64,000 nucleotides of DNA from Candidatus Saccharimonadales bacterium (GCA_039928925.1 JBDSSF010000003.1:186001-250000), one strand, 5' to 3'. Positions 1 through 7,732 are shown, counted from the stretch's first letter. Translations and numbers: made by a program. Notes: generated by a model from the sequence alone, not told the origin.

Positions 1-2
1 TG

Positions 3-365
3 GTCCCAGTTATCGCCCTTGGTGTTAGCTTGGCACTTCCGGCATTTGCACCAACAACAGCAAACGCAGCATTCAATGGTGGTATCGAAAACGGCGCCAG
101 CGAAGCAAAAGGAACAGGTCAGCAAAATAATCTTGATGGCACAGACGGTGTATTTAAAACAGTAACAAACGTAATGCTTTACATCATCGGTGCTGTATCA
201 GTCATCATGTTGATTATCGGTGGCATCCGATACGTTGTATCTGGTGGTGAAAGTAGTGCTGTATCTGGTGCGAAGAATACAATTCTTTACGCTGTTATCG
301 GTATTATCGTTGCGCTGATTGCATATGCTCTTGTTAACTTCGTTATCACAAGCTTCAAACAATAA
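3..365 (+). CDS. TrbC/VirB2-like two-helix membrane protein (5' end outside window)
   Basis: The reading frame is open from the window edge, so the true start lies upstream; the first visible residues (VPVIALGVSLALPAFA) read as the hydrophobic end of a signal peptide ending in an Ala-rich cleavage region. A short soluble stretch is followed by two membrane helices, the first beginning at VMLYIIGAVSVIM and the second at TILYAVIGIIVAL, joined by a Gly-rich turn (VVSGGES). This is the pilin-like TrbC/VirB2 layout common in Saccharibacteria. A close paralogue lies on the other strand at 2952-3359. The family suggests a small exported subunit of a secretion or pilus apparatus, but no partner genes are in the window, so the role is inferred. 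A strong terminator follows. Confidence 0.75.
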   Translation, partial: VPVIALGVSLALPAFAPTTANAAFNGGIENGASEAKGTGQQNNLDGTDGVFKTVTNVMLYIIGAVSVIMLIIGGIRYVVSGGESSAVSGAKNTILYAVIGIIVALIAYALVNFVITSFKQ

Positions 366-389
366 TAGAACTCAGTATAATTAACACTC

Positions 390-420
390 AATAGCCCCCT
401 CTTTACTATAGGGGGCTATT
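390..420 (+). terminator. Rho-independent terminator after the pilin-like gene
   Basis: The arms AATAGCCCCCT and AGGGGGCTATT pair perfectly around a short AT loop, 25 nt after the stop codon. Confidence 0.8.
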
Positions 421-448
421 CTAGTATTAAAATCTACATATGTGCTTG

Positions 449-489
449 CATATAAAATAGCCTGCAATTGATGCAGGCTATTTTATATG
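449..489. terminator. Bidirectional terminator between converging genes
   Basis: An 18-bp perfect inverted repeat (arms 449-466 and 472-489, loop ATTGA) has A-rich and T-rich outer ends, so it can terminate transcription both ways. It lies just past the 3' end of the minus-strand hsp20 gene. Confidence 0.75.
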
Positions 490-499
490 AGCTAGATGA

Positions 500-973
500 T
501 TACTGAATTGTAATCTTTTTAGCTTGTTCTTGTTTTACTTTACTAAAGCTAATGGTGAGGACGCCGTCTTTAAGGACTGCTTCAACTTCATCTTCTTTAA
601 CGGCAACAGGAAGTGCTAGTGTACGGCTAAACTCGCCCCAATAACATTCTTGGATGTGCCAATTAGTTGCATCAGTGTCATCACCACTACTAAGAGTACC
701 GCTAATTGTCAAAATACCATCGCTGATACTAACATCAAGTTCCTCTTTATTCACACCTGCGGTGCGGGCTTTAACGACTAATCGTTCATCTGTTTCATAT
801 ACATCAACTGCGAGTTGACCTGGGAAATCATCTTCTGATTCTTCCCATGTGTTGTTATCAGCTACGGGTGCGGCTGACGGGCTATTCTGTTGTACTGTTA
901 GATCATCATCGGATAAAAACGCGGCTGCGAGTTCATCTTCGATCAAGAGATCATCATTTTGTTTCCGGGCCAT
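500..973 (-). CDS. hsp20: Hsp20/alpha-crystallin small heat-shock protein
   Basis: A 157-residue ATP-independent holdase that keeps unfolding proteins soluble in the cytoplasm. The N-terminal part is acidic and low-complexity (LLIEDELAAAFLSDDDL). The alpha-crystallin domain follows, with AVDVYETDERLVVKA, the loop GVNKEELDVSISDGILTISG, and the late signature LKDGVLTISFSK. The start is the ATG of MARKQND, because GGAGG lies 5 nt upstream; an upstream in-frame GTG would overlap that ribosome binding site. A promoter with TTGATT and TATACT boxes 17 bp apart sits upstream. No CIRCE element is seen here, unlike at groES. Family assignment is secure; clients are unknown. Confidence 0.92.
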   Translation of the reverse strand: MARKQNDDLLIEDELAAAFLSDDDLTVQQNSPSAAPVADNNTWEESEDDFPGQLAVDVYETDERLVVKARTAGVNKEELDVSISDGILTISGTLSSGDDTDATNWHIQECYWGEFSRTLALPVAVKEDEVEAVLKDGVLTISFSKVKQEQAKKITIQ

Positions 974-1019
974 GATATCCTCCACTTTCTCTAGGCACTA
1001 TTGACAAGTAGTCTCTTAC

Positions 1020-1048
1020 AGTATAACGGAGCTATGCAGTATAATCAA
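1020..1048 (-). promoter_or_regulatory. Promoter of hsp20
   Basis: On the minus strand TTGATT (rc of 1043-1048) and TATACT (rc of 1020-1025) are separated by 17 nt, about 45 nt upstream of the ATG. Confidence 0.6.
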
Positions 1049-1412
1049 TGAAACAGGGTGCTTAAACGTAAAAAACACAATGGTAGAGTGGCTATTGTTG
1101 ATTACTGCCTTACACTACTGTTGTTTAGACCATAAAAATGGTCCTGAAGATATGATAATTGTAAACATAACATCATTTGGAAGTTTTTTGCTTATGTATT
1201 TTCTAAATATAATCCACAGATCAGAAAAGTGTTTGATATAGATTTATAAATCATTATTACTGAACATATACTCCTTACTGCAAATGTAGAAGAAAAATAG
1301 ATTATCCATAGCTTATGAATAAGTAGTGGTTTTATTGATCTACGCACACCGTCAATATAGGCGGTACTATATACCGTTACAATTGTGGTACAATTTATGT
1401 TGTACCTTCTTT
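1049..1412. other. Intergenic region upstream of tRNA-Ser
   Basis: AT-rich with no convincing ORF. A short frame at 1326-1544 runs through the tRNA and is rejected. A TACAAT box at 1389-1394 is the likely -10 of the tRNA-Ser promoter. I see no other structured element. Confidence 0.5.
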
Positions 1413-1500
1413 GGAGAGGTGACCGAGCGGTTTAAGGTACTTGTCTTGAAAACAAGCGTGGGGCAACTCACCGCGAGTTCGAATCTCGCCCTCTCCGCCA
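1413..1500 (+). tRNA. tRNA-Ser (anticodon UGA)
   Basis: The acceptor GGAGAGG pairs with CCTCTCC, followed by discriminator G and an encoded CCA. The anticodon loop CTTGAAA presents TGA. A long variable arm typical of class II tRNA is present, and the T loop reads TTCGAAT. Confidence 0.95.
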
Positions 1501-1503
1501 GAA

Positions 1504-1536
1504 TTAGTATACGACCATCAAATGGTCGTATACTAA
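1504..1536. terminator. Inverted-repeat terminator between tRNA-Ser and a converging gene
   Basis: A 15-bp perfect inverted repeat (1504-1518 and 1522-1536, loop CAA) sits directly after the tRNA and just beyond the 3' end of the converging membrane-protein gene. Confidence 0.65.
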
Positions 1537-1550
1537 TACGTTGATATTAT

Positions 1551-2924
1551 TTATTTCTCAAGAAGAACATAGCCATTTGCATCGCTGACAACTTTCCACC
1601 CAGATTTCTTCAGCTGGTAAGGCACGCCAATTATCCTGTCATCGTGCGCGACAAGTGCACAGGTTATATTATAAGTTCGAAACTGTTCATTACGAAATAC
1701 TGAGTCGTTGAGTATTTTTAAGTAGTCAGTCATATATTTATGCCCGTTACCTTCCCAGCTTGGCATACGGCCATCAATGTATACTTTTTGTGTTGGTAGT
1801 TTCCAGATGAAATATCCACCAGACTCGTATGTGTTAAAAAGATTACCTGAGCAAGGGTGCGCGGTCAAATATGCAACCGCACTACGCGGGTATGCCTCTT
1901 CTCTATCGAGAGGACCATTATATATGTCATAAAGACTCCAGGCTGATATAAGAGAAATGATACCAATGATAAGCCAAATAACCTTACGCTTAGGAAGATC
2001 AAGTTGCCTTGGGATTTTTGTCAGAAAGTGTTTGATATATTTTGCTGTGAATGGCAGTGATAAAACGATAAATAATGGGTAGTGACGGATGCTCGACATG
2101 GCTGCTAAAAATAATAGAAAGTCTACTTGAAGGTATGATCGCCACTTTTTACCTAAAAGAAGGAGGAAACCTGCGGCCCAGATCGCAACGTAGCATAAGG
2201 TCTGCCAGACACTTCCTATAGGCACCCATTCGGAAATTACCCATCGAAGAGACCCGTCAAATGTTGTTCTAAATATCTCAACATAGAGATCAATACCATA
2301 TGGATTAATAAAAGTCACTGCGAAAGATAGAATGAGTAAAACAAGAAGCCTCTTTGAACGTTCGGAAATAGTCCAATATGCAATCAGTGCAAGACCAATA
2401 GCAAAACCTCCATGTATATTTGCCCATAGGAGAAAGAGTAACGGGAGTAAGAACCTCCACTGCTTGTTACTGGTCTTCACGATAATATATACGAGCACTA
2501 CTCCAAGGACCGTCCAGGTGACTGCACGCACTCCAGCGAATGGTAAGACTGCTATAGTACCAAGAAGTACAAGCGGCCCGTACACGCGTCTTCCTATGAT
2601 GAAGAATGAAAGTGTCCAGAGTGCGGCGTATACAGCCGCTAGGAGTGTATACCCCCCAATTGAGTGCAATAGGAAAAGTAAACAGTCACTGAGCCATTCA
2701 TGGTCGACCCATGGAAAATCTGCAGCTGTGTAGGTAAAAATATCTGTTTTAGGTATGCCGTGATGGAGGAAGTAGTCACCTGCTGCGAGATGCCAGCCAA
2801 AGTCAGGATCAAGTCTCAGATAAGATAAAACAAAAATAAGAATGAAAACAATACTAAAAGTGAGCATCGGTGACCAGTTTAGCCACCAAAATTGCCTCTT
2901 TTCCTTTGATTTTGTCCCTACCAT
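1551..2924 (-). CDS. Polytopic membrane protein, GT-C glycosyltransferase-like
   Basis: About 457 residues with roughly ten hydrophobic helices spread along the length. After the first helix comes a loop reading LRLDPDFGWHLAAGDYFLHH and then DIFTYT and VDHEWLSD. An acidic-aromatic first external loop of this kind is typical of GT-C fold lipid-sugar transferases and related uncharacterised membrane proteins; that link is inference. The C-terminal 120 residues are soluble (YESGGYFIWKLPTQKVYIDG). The start is uncertain: a GTG at 2933 and an ATG at 2924 are both in frame and neither has a ribosome binding site; a TATGCT/TATAGT stretch lies immediately upstream, so the message may be leaderless. 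No operon partner. Confidence 0.65.
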   Translation of the reverse strand: MVGTKSKEKRQFWWLNWSPMLTFSIVFILIFVLSYLRLDPDFGWHLAAGDYFLHHGIPKTDIFTYTAADFPWVDHEWLSDCLLFLLHSIGGYTLLAAVYAALWTLSFFIIGRRVYGPLVLLGTIAVLPFAGVRAVTWTVLGVVLVYIIVKTSNKQWRFLLPLLFLLWANIHGGFAIGLALIAYWTISERSKRLLVLLILSFAVTFINPYGIDLYVEIFRTTFDGSLRWVISEWVPIGSVWQTLCYVAIWAAGFLLLLGKKWRSYLQVDFLLFLAAMSSIRHYPLFIVLSLPFTAKYIKHFLTKIPRQLDLPKRKVIWLIIGIISLISAWSLYDIYNGPLDREEAYPRSAVAYLTAHPCSGNLFNTYESGGYFIWKLPTQKVYIDGRMPSWEGNGHKYMTDYLKILNDSVFRNEQFRTYNITCALVAHDDRIIGVPYQLKKSGWKVVSDANGYVLLEK

Positions 2925-2951
2925 TGGGACCACTATAGCATAACTATAAGA

Positions 2952-3359
2952 CTAGACGTTTGTGCCGCCAGCCACATTACCCGGAGTAAAGCTACCGATG
3001 ACGAAGTTGATCATTGCATAAGCAAATAGCGCTACGAGGATACCAATTACGGCGTATAGGATTGTGTTTTTAGCAGCCGTAATGGCTGTTGAATTTCCTC
3101 CAGAGACTACGTAGCGTAGACCACCAACGATAATCATAATAACTGACACAGCACCAATAATGTACAACATAACATTACTGATTGTCGTAAACACGCCGGC
3201 TGCACCAAATAGGTCAGTAACTTGATCGGTGCCCTTTGCAGCGTCTGCACCATCAGAAATACTACCACCTAGAGCCTGGCTAGTTGGAACAACAATAACA
3301 CTCACAGCAAGTGAGGCTATGATAGAAATACTGGCGATTATATTTTTTAGTGATTTCAT
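2952..3359 (-). CDS. TrbC/VirB2-like two-helix membrane protein with signal peptide
   Basis: A 135-residue complete paralogue of the gene at the left window edge. MKSLKN plus a hydrophobic run to TSQALGG forms a signal peptide; residues 27-60 are soluble (DAAKGTDQVTDLFGAAG); two membrane helices follow (VMLYIIGAVSVIMIIVGG and TILYAVIGILVALFAYAM) separated by VVSGGNS. The tail is short and Gly-rich. The ATG has AGGAG 8 nt upstream. It is likely an exported pilin-like subunit; the presence of two copies flanking one 3-kb stretch on opposite strands suggests duplication and inversion. Function in a secretion machine is inferred from the family only. Confidence 0.75.
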   Translation of the reverse strand: MKSLKNIIASISIIASLAVSVIVVPTSQALGGSISDGADAAKGTDQVTDLFGAAGVFTTISNVMLYIIGAVSVIMIIVGGLRYVVSGGNSTAITAAKNTILYAVIGILVALFAYAMINFVIGSFTPGNVAGGTNV

Positions 3360-3512
3360 ACATTGCTCCTTTCACAATTTACACCATATATATTCTATTA
3401 TAGCAATAATACTCAAAAAGTCTACCCCCCGCCTCTGTAGTGTGCTACAATAATTCGAGCACGGGAGAGTATTTAGTAGTAATATTAATCATCGAACGTG
3501 AGCATATCATAC

Positions 3513-3605
3513 GGAGGGGTACCCAAGTGGCTTAAGGGGATGGTTTGCTAAATCATTAGTCTGGGGAGACCTGGAGCGGGAGTTCGAATCTCCCCTCCTC
3601 CGCCA
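3513..3605 (+). tRNA. tRNA-Ser (anticodon GCU)
   Basis: Acceptor GGAGGGG pairs with CTCCTCC (one G-U), then G and an encoded CCA. The anticodon loop TTGCTAA gives GCT. A long variable arm and the T loop TTCGAAT are present. Confidence 0.95.
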
Positions 3606-3613
3606 AGCATAAG

Positions 3614-3638
3614 CACTCTGCACTCGCAGGGTGTTTTT
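3614..3638 (+). terminator. Terminator of tRNA-Ser(GCU)
   Basis: CACTCTGC and GCAGGGTG pair (one G-T) around ACTC, followed by TTTTT. Confidence 0.75.
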
Positions 3639-3660
3639 GTTTGTATTTTTTTGAGAACTA

Positions 3661-3689
3661 TTGACAAATTATAAATAATTATGTATAAT
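3661..3689 (+). promoter_or_regulatory. Consensus promoter of GC-rich cassette A
   Basis: TTGACA (3661-3666) and TATAAT (3684-3689) are perfect consensus boxes with a 17-bp spacer. The leader carries a small stem-loop (TGTCT-ATTTG-AGACA) shortly after the expected start of transcription. Confidence 0.85.
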
Positions 3690-3756
3690 ATACATCGATG
3701 TCTATTTGAGACACCGAGCTTTCTCCACTCGACAAAGGAGACTAGGAGTTAACAAC

Positions 3757-4203
3757 ATGAACGCTGTGATGGAGAAGGTCACGTTCAATGAGACGCTGTC
3801 CCAGTCCTACCTGCCGCACCGTGTGGTGAAGCAGGCCGTACTGGTTCCCGTTCCCGAGGGCGTGGAGGCCATCATCAATGCCGAGTGGGGCTCACCCCAG
3901 TCGTTCGTCGGCCCGTGGTACGCCATCTACACCGACGGCAACGTCATCTACGGGTCGGGCAAGCAGGAGTTCGAGGAGACCCACGGAACCACCGACGAGG
4001 TGGAGAACGGGTACTTCAAGAACACGCCCATCGAGGGCTACTGCTACGAAGGCCACACTGCTCGCGTCGTCACCGTCCTGTCCAGCGGCACTGTCGAGAC
4101 CGAGAACTCGGTCAACAACGGTGACTGGCTCGTGCGGTGGCCTCACGGTGAGGTCGGCGTCATGACGGACGAGAAGTTCCGCAAGCTGTACCAGGTCGGC
4201 TGA
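3757..4203 (+). CDS. GC-rich PGDYG-like hypothetical protein
   Basis: A 148-residue soluble protein with strongly GC-ending codons (ACC GAC GGC AAC GTC ATC TAC), unlike the AT-leaning genes around it. The middle reads VGPWYAIYTDGNVIYGSGKQ. The C-terminal part, SVNNGDWLVRW then GEVGVMTDEKFRKLYQ, resembles the PGDYG module (GD, aromatic or hydrophobic, PGGE, F..RY) seen more clearly in the AT-rich gene at 4511. The start is the ATG preceded by AGGAG; an earlier in-frame start has no support. It is preceded by a consensus promoter and followed after 5 nt by a second GC-rich ORF. Function unknown; foreign origin is inferred from codon use. Confidence 0.75.
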   Translation: MNAVMEKVTFNETLSQSYLPHRVVKQAVLVPVPEGVEAIINAEWGSPQSFVGPWYAIYTDGNVIYGSGKQEFEETHGTTDEVENGYFKNTPIEGYCYEGHTARVVTVLSSGTVETENSVNNGDWLVRWPHGEVGVMTDEKFRKLYQVG

Positions 4204-4208
4204 GTCTC

Positions 4209-4349
4209 GTGAAGCGTATGCTCAGGAGGCTCAAGCACGAGATTTTCGGACACCCCCGCGAAGATATGATCTTCGGCGACATGGTCGAAGGCAACACCTG
4301 CACATCTTGCGGGTTGAACTTCAAGAGGGCCGACATCACGATCGGCTAG
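4209..4349 (+). CDS. Small GC-rich protein with one CxxC motif
   Basis: A 46-residue ORF starting at GTG, 5 nt after the previous stop. It begins KRMLRRLKHEIFGH, which is basic and helical, and ends NTCTSCGLNFKRADITIG with one CxxC, so a zinc-binding or redox role is possible but unproven. Codon third positions are mostly G or C, matching the upstream gene, and this supports real coding in this frame. The two ORFs share one promoter and one terminator (4362-4413). No recognised family. Confidence 0.6.
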   Translation: MKRMLRRLKHEIFGHPREDMIFGDMVEGNTCTSCGLNFKRADITIG

Positions 4350-4361
4350 CCAACTCAAACA

Positions 4362-4413
4362 CACCCTCCGGAGAGGAGAGCACTCAGTAATGAGAGCCCC
4401 TCGAAGGAGGGTG
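4362..4413 (+). terminator. Terminator of GC-rich cassette A
   Basis: CACCCTCC (4362-4369) pairs with GGAGGGTG (4406-4413); a second partial stem fills the loop, and a short T-rich stretch follows. Confidence 0.65.
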
Positions 4414-4442
4414 CTTTCATATCTTTACAGTAGATGTATCAC

Positions 4443-4471
4443 TTGACATATTGATCAAAATAAAGTATGAT
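4443..4471 (+). promoter_or_regulatory. Promoter of the PGDYG gene
   Basis: TTGACA (4443-4448), a 17-bp spacer and TATGAT (4466-4471). Confidence 0.8.
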
Positions 4472-4510
4472 TATGTTAAGTTCAATCAAAAACAAAAAGA
4501 GGATTAAACA

Positions 4511-5035
4511 ATGGAACCAAAACCAAAAAACGAACCAGTAGTAGCCTACGAAAAACTAGATCTATCAACAGAAGAGTACACGGCTAAACTTGCCGAAGCT
4601 CCAGTATTTGCTAAGAAAGCGGAAGTACATGCAGTTGTCGCGGTCGGCGGGGAGAAAATCGAGACGGTACTTGCGAATGGTATTGTAGAGACAGTCAACA
4701 TAGCTAATTCTGGTGATGCCATTATTACCAACCCTGGTGGTGAACAATATATCATTCCAGCTGAGACATTTACAAAACGCTATGAAGCGACAACTGAAGA
4801 AGGTGTTTTCCGTGCAAAAGGCATGGCACGTGCACTTAAGAATGATACAGGTGCACCAATTGAGATTACGGCTCCATGGGGAGAATCACAGTTTGGAGAC
4901 GAGAACTGTTTGATTGCTACAGTCTTTGATCCAGATAGCCCTGACCAAATTGGTTCTGACCGATACATCATTGGTGCGGACGAGTTTGCAGATACCTACG
5001 GTCCAATCGAAGAAGTATTGGCTGATGAAGTTTAA
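4511..5035 (+). CDS. PGDYG-domain protein
   Basis: A 174-residue acidic cytosolic protein in native AT-rich codons. Residues around 60-95 read GIVETVNIANSGDAIITN, PGGEQYIIP and ETFTKRYE, the hallmark of PGDYG proteins (GD, PGGE.Y, F..RY). A second, weaker copy follows: APIEITAPWGESQFGDENCL and SDRYIIGADEFADTYG, so the protein appears to be a tandem of two related halves. The ATG has AGAGGA upstream. It lies downstream of a GC-rich gene ending in a similar module, on its own promoter and with its own very strong terminator. The PGDYG family has no established biochemical function, so none is claimed. Confidence 0.75.
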   Translation: MEPKPKNEPVVAYEKLDLSTEEYTAKLAEAPVFAKKAEVHAVVAVGGEKIETVLANGIVETVNIANSGDAIITNPGGEQYIIPAETFTKRYEATTEEGVFRAKGMARALKNDTGAPIEITAPWGESQFGDENCLIATVFDPDSPDQIGSDRYIIGADEFADTYGPIEEVLADEV

Positions 5036-5088
5036 ATTCAACGAGCATAGTTTACTAATTCACTTCTAATCTCGTTAATTAACCCCCG

Positions 5089-5132
5089 CCAAATAAAGTA
5101 GACACTACGGCTGTAGTGTCTACTTTATTTGG
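5089..5132. terminator. Very strong bidirectional terminator
   Basis: A 20-bp perfect inverted repeat (5089-5108 and 5113-5132) with a 4-nt loop lies between the converging PGDYG and panD genes. Confidence 0.85.
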
Positions 5133-5198
5133 AAAAGTTGGCTCACGACAACTCGAATGCATGTTTTGCTAAAAGTACTATGTTTGAGATTGTAGGTG

Positions 5199-5573
5199 CT
5201 ATTGATCCACACGTTTAACGACAACGTTTGTTACCATATTTTTTTCATCAACAAACACCACCTTTTGCTCAATGTGGCTCGCTTCACTACGCTCAAGTTG
5301 CTCTAGTGAAAGCACGATAACTTCGTCACCTGGTTGGAAAATTCTTGCCGGGCACCCATTTAGACATATTTCGCCTTCGCCTTGAACACCGGGAATGACA
5401 TATGTCTCCCAGTGTGCGGCATTAGACATATTGTTGATGTGTACAAGCTGAAATGGAACTATTCCAGACGCTTCCATAAGTAAAGGATCGATAGTGACAC
5501 TTCCTTCGTAATCGAGTCTGGCTCCTGTTACATGAACGCGGTGTAATTTTCCTGTGCAAACTAGGATCGACAT
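5199..5573 (-). CDS. panD: Aspartate 1-decarboxylase (pyruvoyl enzyme)
   Basis: A 124-residue proenzyme that self-cleaves to form a pyruvoyl group and converts L-aspartate to beta-alanine. The N-terminus GKLHRVHVTGARLDYEGSV matches PanD: Lys9, Tyr22, the Gly24-Ser25 cleavage pair and Tyr58 are at the same numbers as in the E. coli enzyme. Residue 54, an Arg in E. coli that contacts the substrate carboxylate, is His here. NGCPARIFQPGDEVIVLS matches the conserved C-terminal strand. The ATG has AAGGAGG 4 nt upstream. It is the last gene of a three-gene unit (fibre, ATP-grasp, panD). No pantothenate pathway genes are nearby, so the beta-alanine may serve the neighbouring ligase rather than CoA; that is inference. 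Confidence 0.88.
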   Translation of the reverse strand: MSILVCTGKLHRVHVTGARLDYEGSVTIDPLLMEASGIVPFQLVHINNMSNAAHWETYVIPGVQGEGEICLNGCPARIFQPGDEVIVLSLEQLERSEASHIEQKVVFVDEKNMVTNVVVKRVDQ

Positions 5574-5584
5574 GCTACCTCCTT

Positions 5585-6748
5585 TTATCTGACTTGTTTT
5601 TCTTGTAGAACTAATTGTACCTTTTTATTACTCTCCGGTTCATAAAATTGGGGCTGAGAGTTCGCATAGCTCATCATTTTAGCATGCAGTAGCGGTAATG
5701 ATGTACGGAGACTATCGTGTACTATATGGGTTGTTTCTGGACTGACGGCTAAGTAATATGGTGGCTCACATATATCTTTATTCTTTTCCATGAAATCGCC
5801 TTCATCATCTACAGAAACTTTAGGTGTCTTCCAATATTCACCCAAAAAATGAACACCATGTTTATATTTGTTGTATGTTAGCAAAAAAGCGACACGCATC
5901 GTCGGCTGGTACGATCTATTTTCTAAATGTGGTAGCTTAATTAAATCTGACGTAACAAACTCTTCCACGATGAAACTATCAAAGGTATCGTTTTGCCAGG
6001 CACTATATGCGGCATCTTCAATATCTGCCAAGATACCTTTTTTTGTAATGATATAGTGAAGTACTTTATCTAGTTCTGGGAGTGTAACAATAATGACACC
6101 TTTGCCCATAAACTCACCTCTTGGTTTAATGACGAACGTATCGCACTGAAGGTCACTAGCAATTTTGGATGCGAGGTTTTTGGTGTACGCCTTTTTATAA
6201 TTGCCCCACTTTGGCTTAAGAGTCGAAAGCATTTCGTCGCCCGTAAATAAATCGGTCATAAGGTACTTATCGATCCAAAACGGGAAGCTCGATTTATCCA
6301 TAACAACCATTCCAGGTATTCGTGTTTCGAAATCTGTGATAACTGATAATTGTGACCAACTCGTATATAAAAATCCTTGATAAGAAGAAATATCATGAGA
6401 ATTTTTAGTAGACTGTTTGGACTTTTCTCTAAAAGTCACATCAGAAAATAGCTGAATGAGGTCTTTAGGGTTTTTCCATGACGGTGATCTGGCAAGCACA
6501 TCTATTAGGTTTTTATCTGCCATGCCATCACTAAGTATCCAACCATTTTTATTATATGTAGATAATACACTCAGTAGTTCTGTGTGTATTGAATCTTCAA
6601 GCGGGTTTCGGTAAGCATCACCATTAAACAACGAGAGACTTGCCTGTTGAATTTCGCAAATTTTCACGCCTTGCGTTGCACTATATTTTAGATCCGCAAC
6701 CATGTAGCAAACATCGACGGGAAATTTATCTAACAGGTCTGTCGACAT
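5585..6748 (-). CDS. ATP-grasp ligase-like protein
   Basis: 387 residues. The C-terminal half has ATP-grasp features: CDTFVIKPRGEFMGKGVIIV (a strand with Lys and a Gly-rich loop), SFIVEEFV (the E..V segment that clamps the adenine), and YQPTMRVAFLL with Arg for phosphate binding. The N-terminal half (VCYMVADLKYSATQGVKIC) is not recognised. ATP-grasp enzymes join a carboxylate to an amine or thiol through an acyl phosphate. The ATG overlaps the stop of the upstream fibre gene (TAATG), and panD follows after 11 nt, so the three are probably cotranslated. A ligase acting on beta-alanine is the natural guess but is unproven; it could equally modify a peptide. Confidence 0.6.
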   Translation of the reverse strand: MSTDLLDKFPVDVCYMVADLKYSATQGVKICEIQQASLSLFNGDAYRNPLEDSIHTELLSVLSTYNKNGWILSDGMADKNLIDVLARSPSWKNPKDLIQLFSDVTFREKSKQSTKNSHDISSYQGFLYTSWSQLSVITDFETRIPGMVVMDKSSFPFWIDKYLMTDLFTGDEMLSTLKPKWGNYKKAYTKNLASKIASDLQCDTFVIKPRGEFMGKGVIIVTLPELDKVLHYIITKKGILADIEDAAYSAWQNDTFDSFIVEEFVTSDLIKLPHLENRSYQPTMRVAFLLTYNKYKHGVHFLGEYWKTPKVSVDDEGDFMEKNKDICEPPYYLAVSPETTHIVHDSLRTSLPLLHAKMMSYANSQPQFYEPESNKKVQLVLQEKQVR

Positions 6749-7530
6749 TAGTCGAGTTTAATAACGTTTAGTATGGGGTTACTGACGGTGACATAATAAC
6801 TACTTGAACTATTGTTAATAAGCATATTAAACGTAACTGGTGCGTTCGTCACGGTAACCATCTGTGAAACGTTCAGTGAAGCCGAAACTGCAAAGCCATA
6901 TATAAAACCAGTTTGATCGGCAGGAGTCCATGAAGAGTGCGTCGTTGCCGGAAAAGGCTGTACCTGTTGCCATGAACTTGTTCCATGTTGCTGAGATTCA
7001 AAACCAGCCGTAAAAGATAACGAGGTTGGATCAGTAGTTTCAAAAATGTATTCCTGTACAATGCCAGAAACGCTCATTAGATATGTGCCATTGGTTGAAA
7101 TCGTTATCGTTGAACCACTTACTGTGATTGCAGATCCTACATTGACTGAAGCTGTATTAAAGCTAATAGCCGACTGACCACTTGGTACACTATTCGACGA
7201 TGGGTAATCATTTGAGTAATACGAGGCGTATGCGGGTGACTGTGCTGCTGGTACGGTGGGAGTTGCCCATGTACCATCACCTCTTAAAAAGGTTGTACTC
7301 GTTGCAGAGCCAGTTGCTAATTCATCTGTAGGCACGACACCTGAATTGTTTAGCCCAGCCACGCCCGATGGTTGCCCAATCTGGTTAGAGGTGATACCAC
7401 CCGCTTGAGTGACCGCGCCGGGCTTGATTTTACCAGTACTATCATGAGATACCTCAAGGTATTCATTGAGGATTTCTCCCCAGGTATTTGTATCTTCACC
7501 AGGAATCGGTAGTCGTTTATCAGTACTTAT
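6748..7530 (-). CDS. Fibre-like surface protein with apparent AUA start
   Basis: Read from an ATA at 7528-7530, the product is 260 residues. The N-terminus (STDKRLPIPGEDTNTWGEIL) matches the N-terminus of the gene at 17813-18523 (ATPQRLPI then VWGDILRQYL) position for position, which fixes the start. No in-frame ATG, GTG or TTG lies between the upstream TAA and residue 57; AAGG lies 7 nt before the ATA. Residues 60-80 carry the phage-fibre phrase STTFLRGDGTWATP. The C-terminal 150 residues (SVNVGSAITVSGSTITI, TNGTYLMSVSG) resemble a C1q/BclA-type beta-sandwich. Its TAA overlaps the ATG of the ATP-grasp gene. A likely cell-surface or secreted adhesin; ligand unknown. Confidence 0.65.
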   Translation of the reverse strand: MSTDKRLPIPGEDTNTWGEILNEYLEVSHDSTGKIKPGAVTQAGGITSNQIGQPSGVAGLNNSGVVPTDELATGSATSTTFLRGDGTWATPTVPAAQSPAYASYYSNDYPSSNSVPSGQSAISFNTASVNVGSAITVSGSTITISTNGTYLMSVSGIVQEYIFETTDPTSLSFTAGFESQQHGTSSWQQVQPFPATTHSSWTPADQTGFIYGFAVSASLNVSQMVTVTNAPVTFNMLINNSSSSYYVTVSNPILNVIKLD

Positions 7531-7732
7531 ATGTATACCTTATTGCATACATTAAATGTCGCTATGCTTATAGATATAATACTAAAGCTTTGTTATGAAG
7601 GCGTCAATTAAAAGCGTATTAAATTATTAATTTTGTAGTACTAACAAGTTCATAATCTAAGCTATGAGTTATCTACTTTTCATGACTGACAATAATTTTA
7701 AGCTATTTTCCATGCTCTGTTATTATTAGCTA

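Noticed and set aside
1200-1320. Possible DnaA boxes (TTATCCA-like, ATCCACA)
   Set aside because: Only isolated partial matches; not an origin without a cluster or dnaA nearby.
1326-1544. 72-residue plus-strand ORF
   Set aside because: It runs through the tRNA-Ser gene and has no protein-like composition.
2332-2733. 133-residue plus-strand ORF
   Set aside because: Antisense shadow of the membrane protein at 1551-2924; no start signal.
3878-4165. Three overlapping ORFs in other frames of the GC-rich gene
   Set aside because: GC-rich DNA leaves other frames open; their products are Arg/Ser-rich artefacts.
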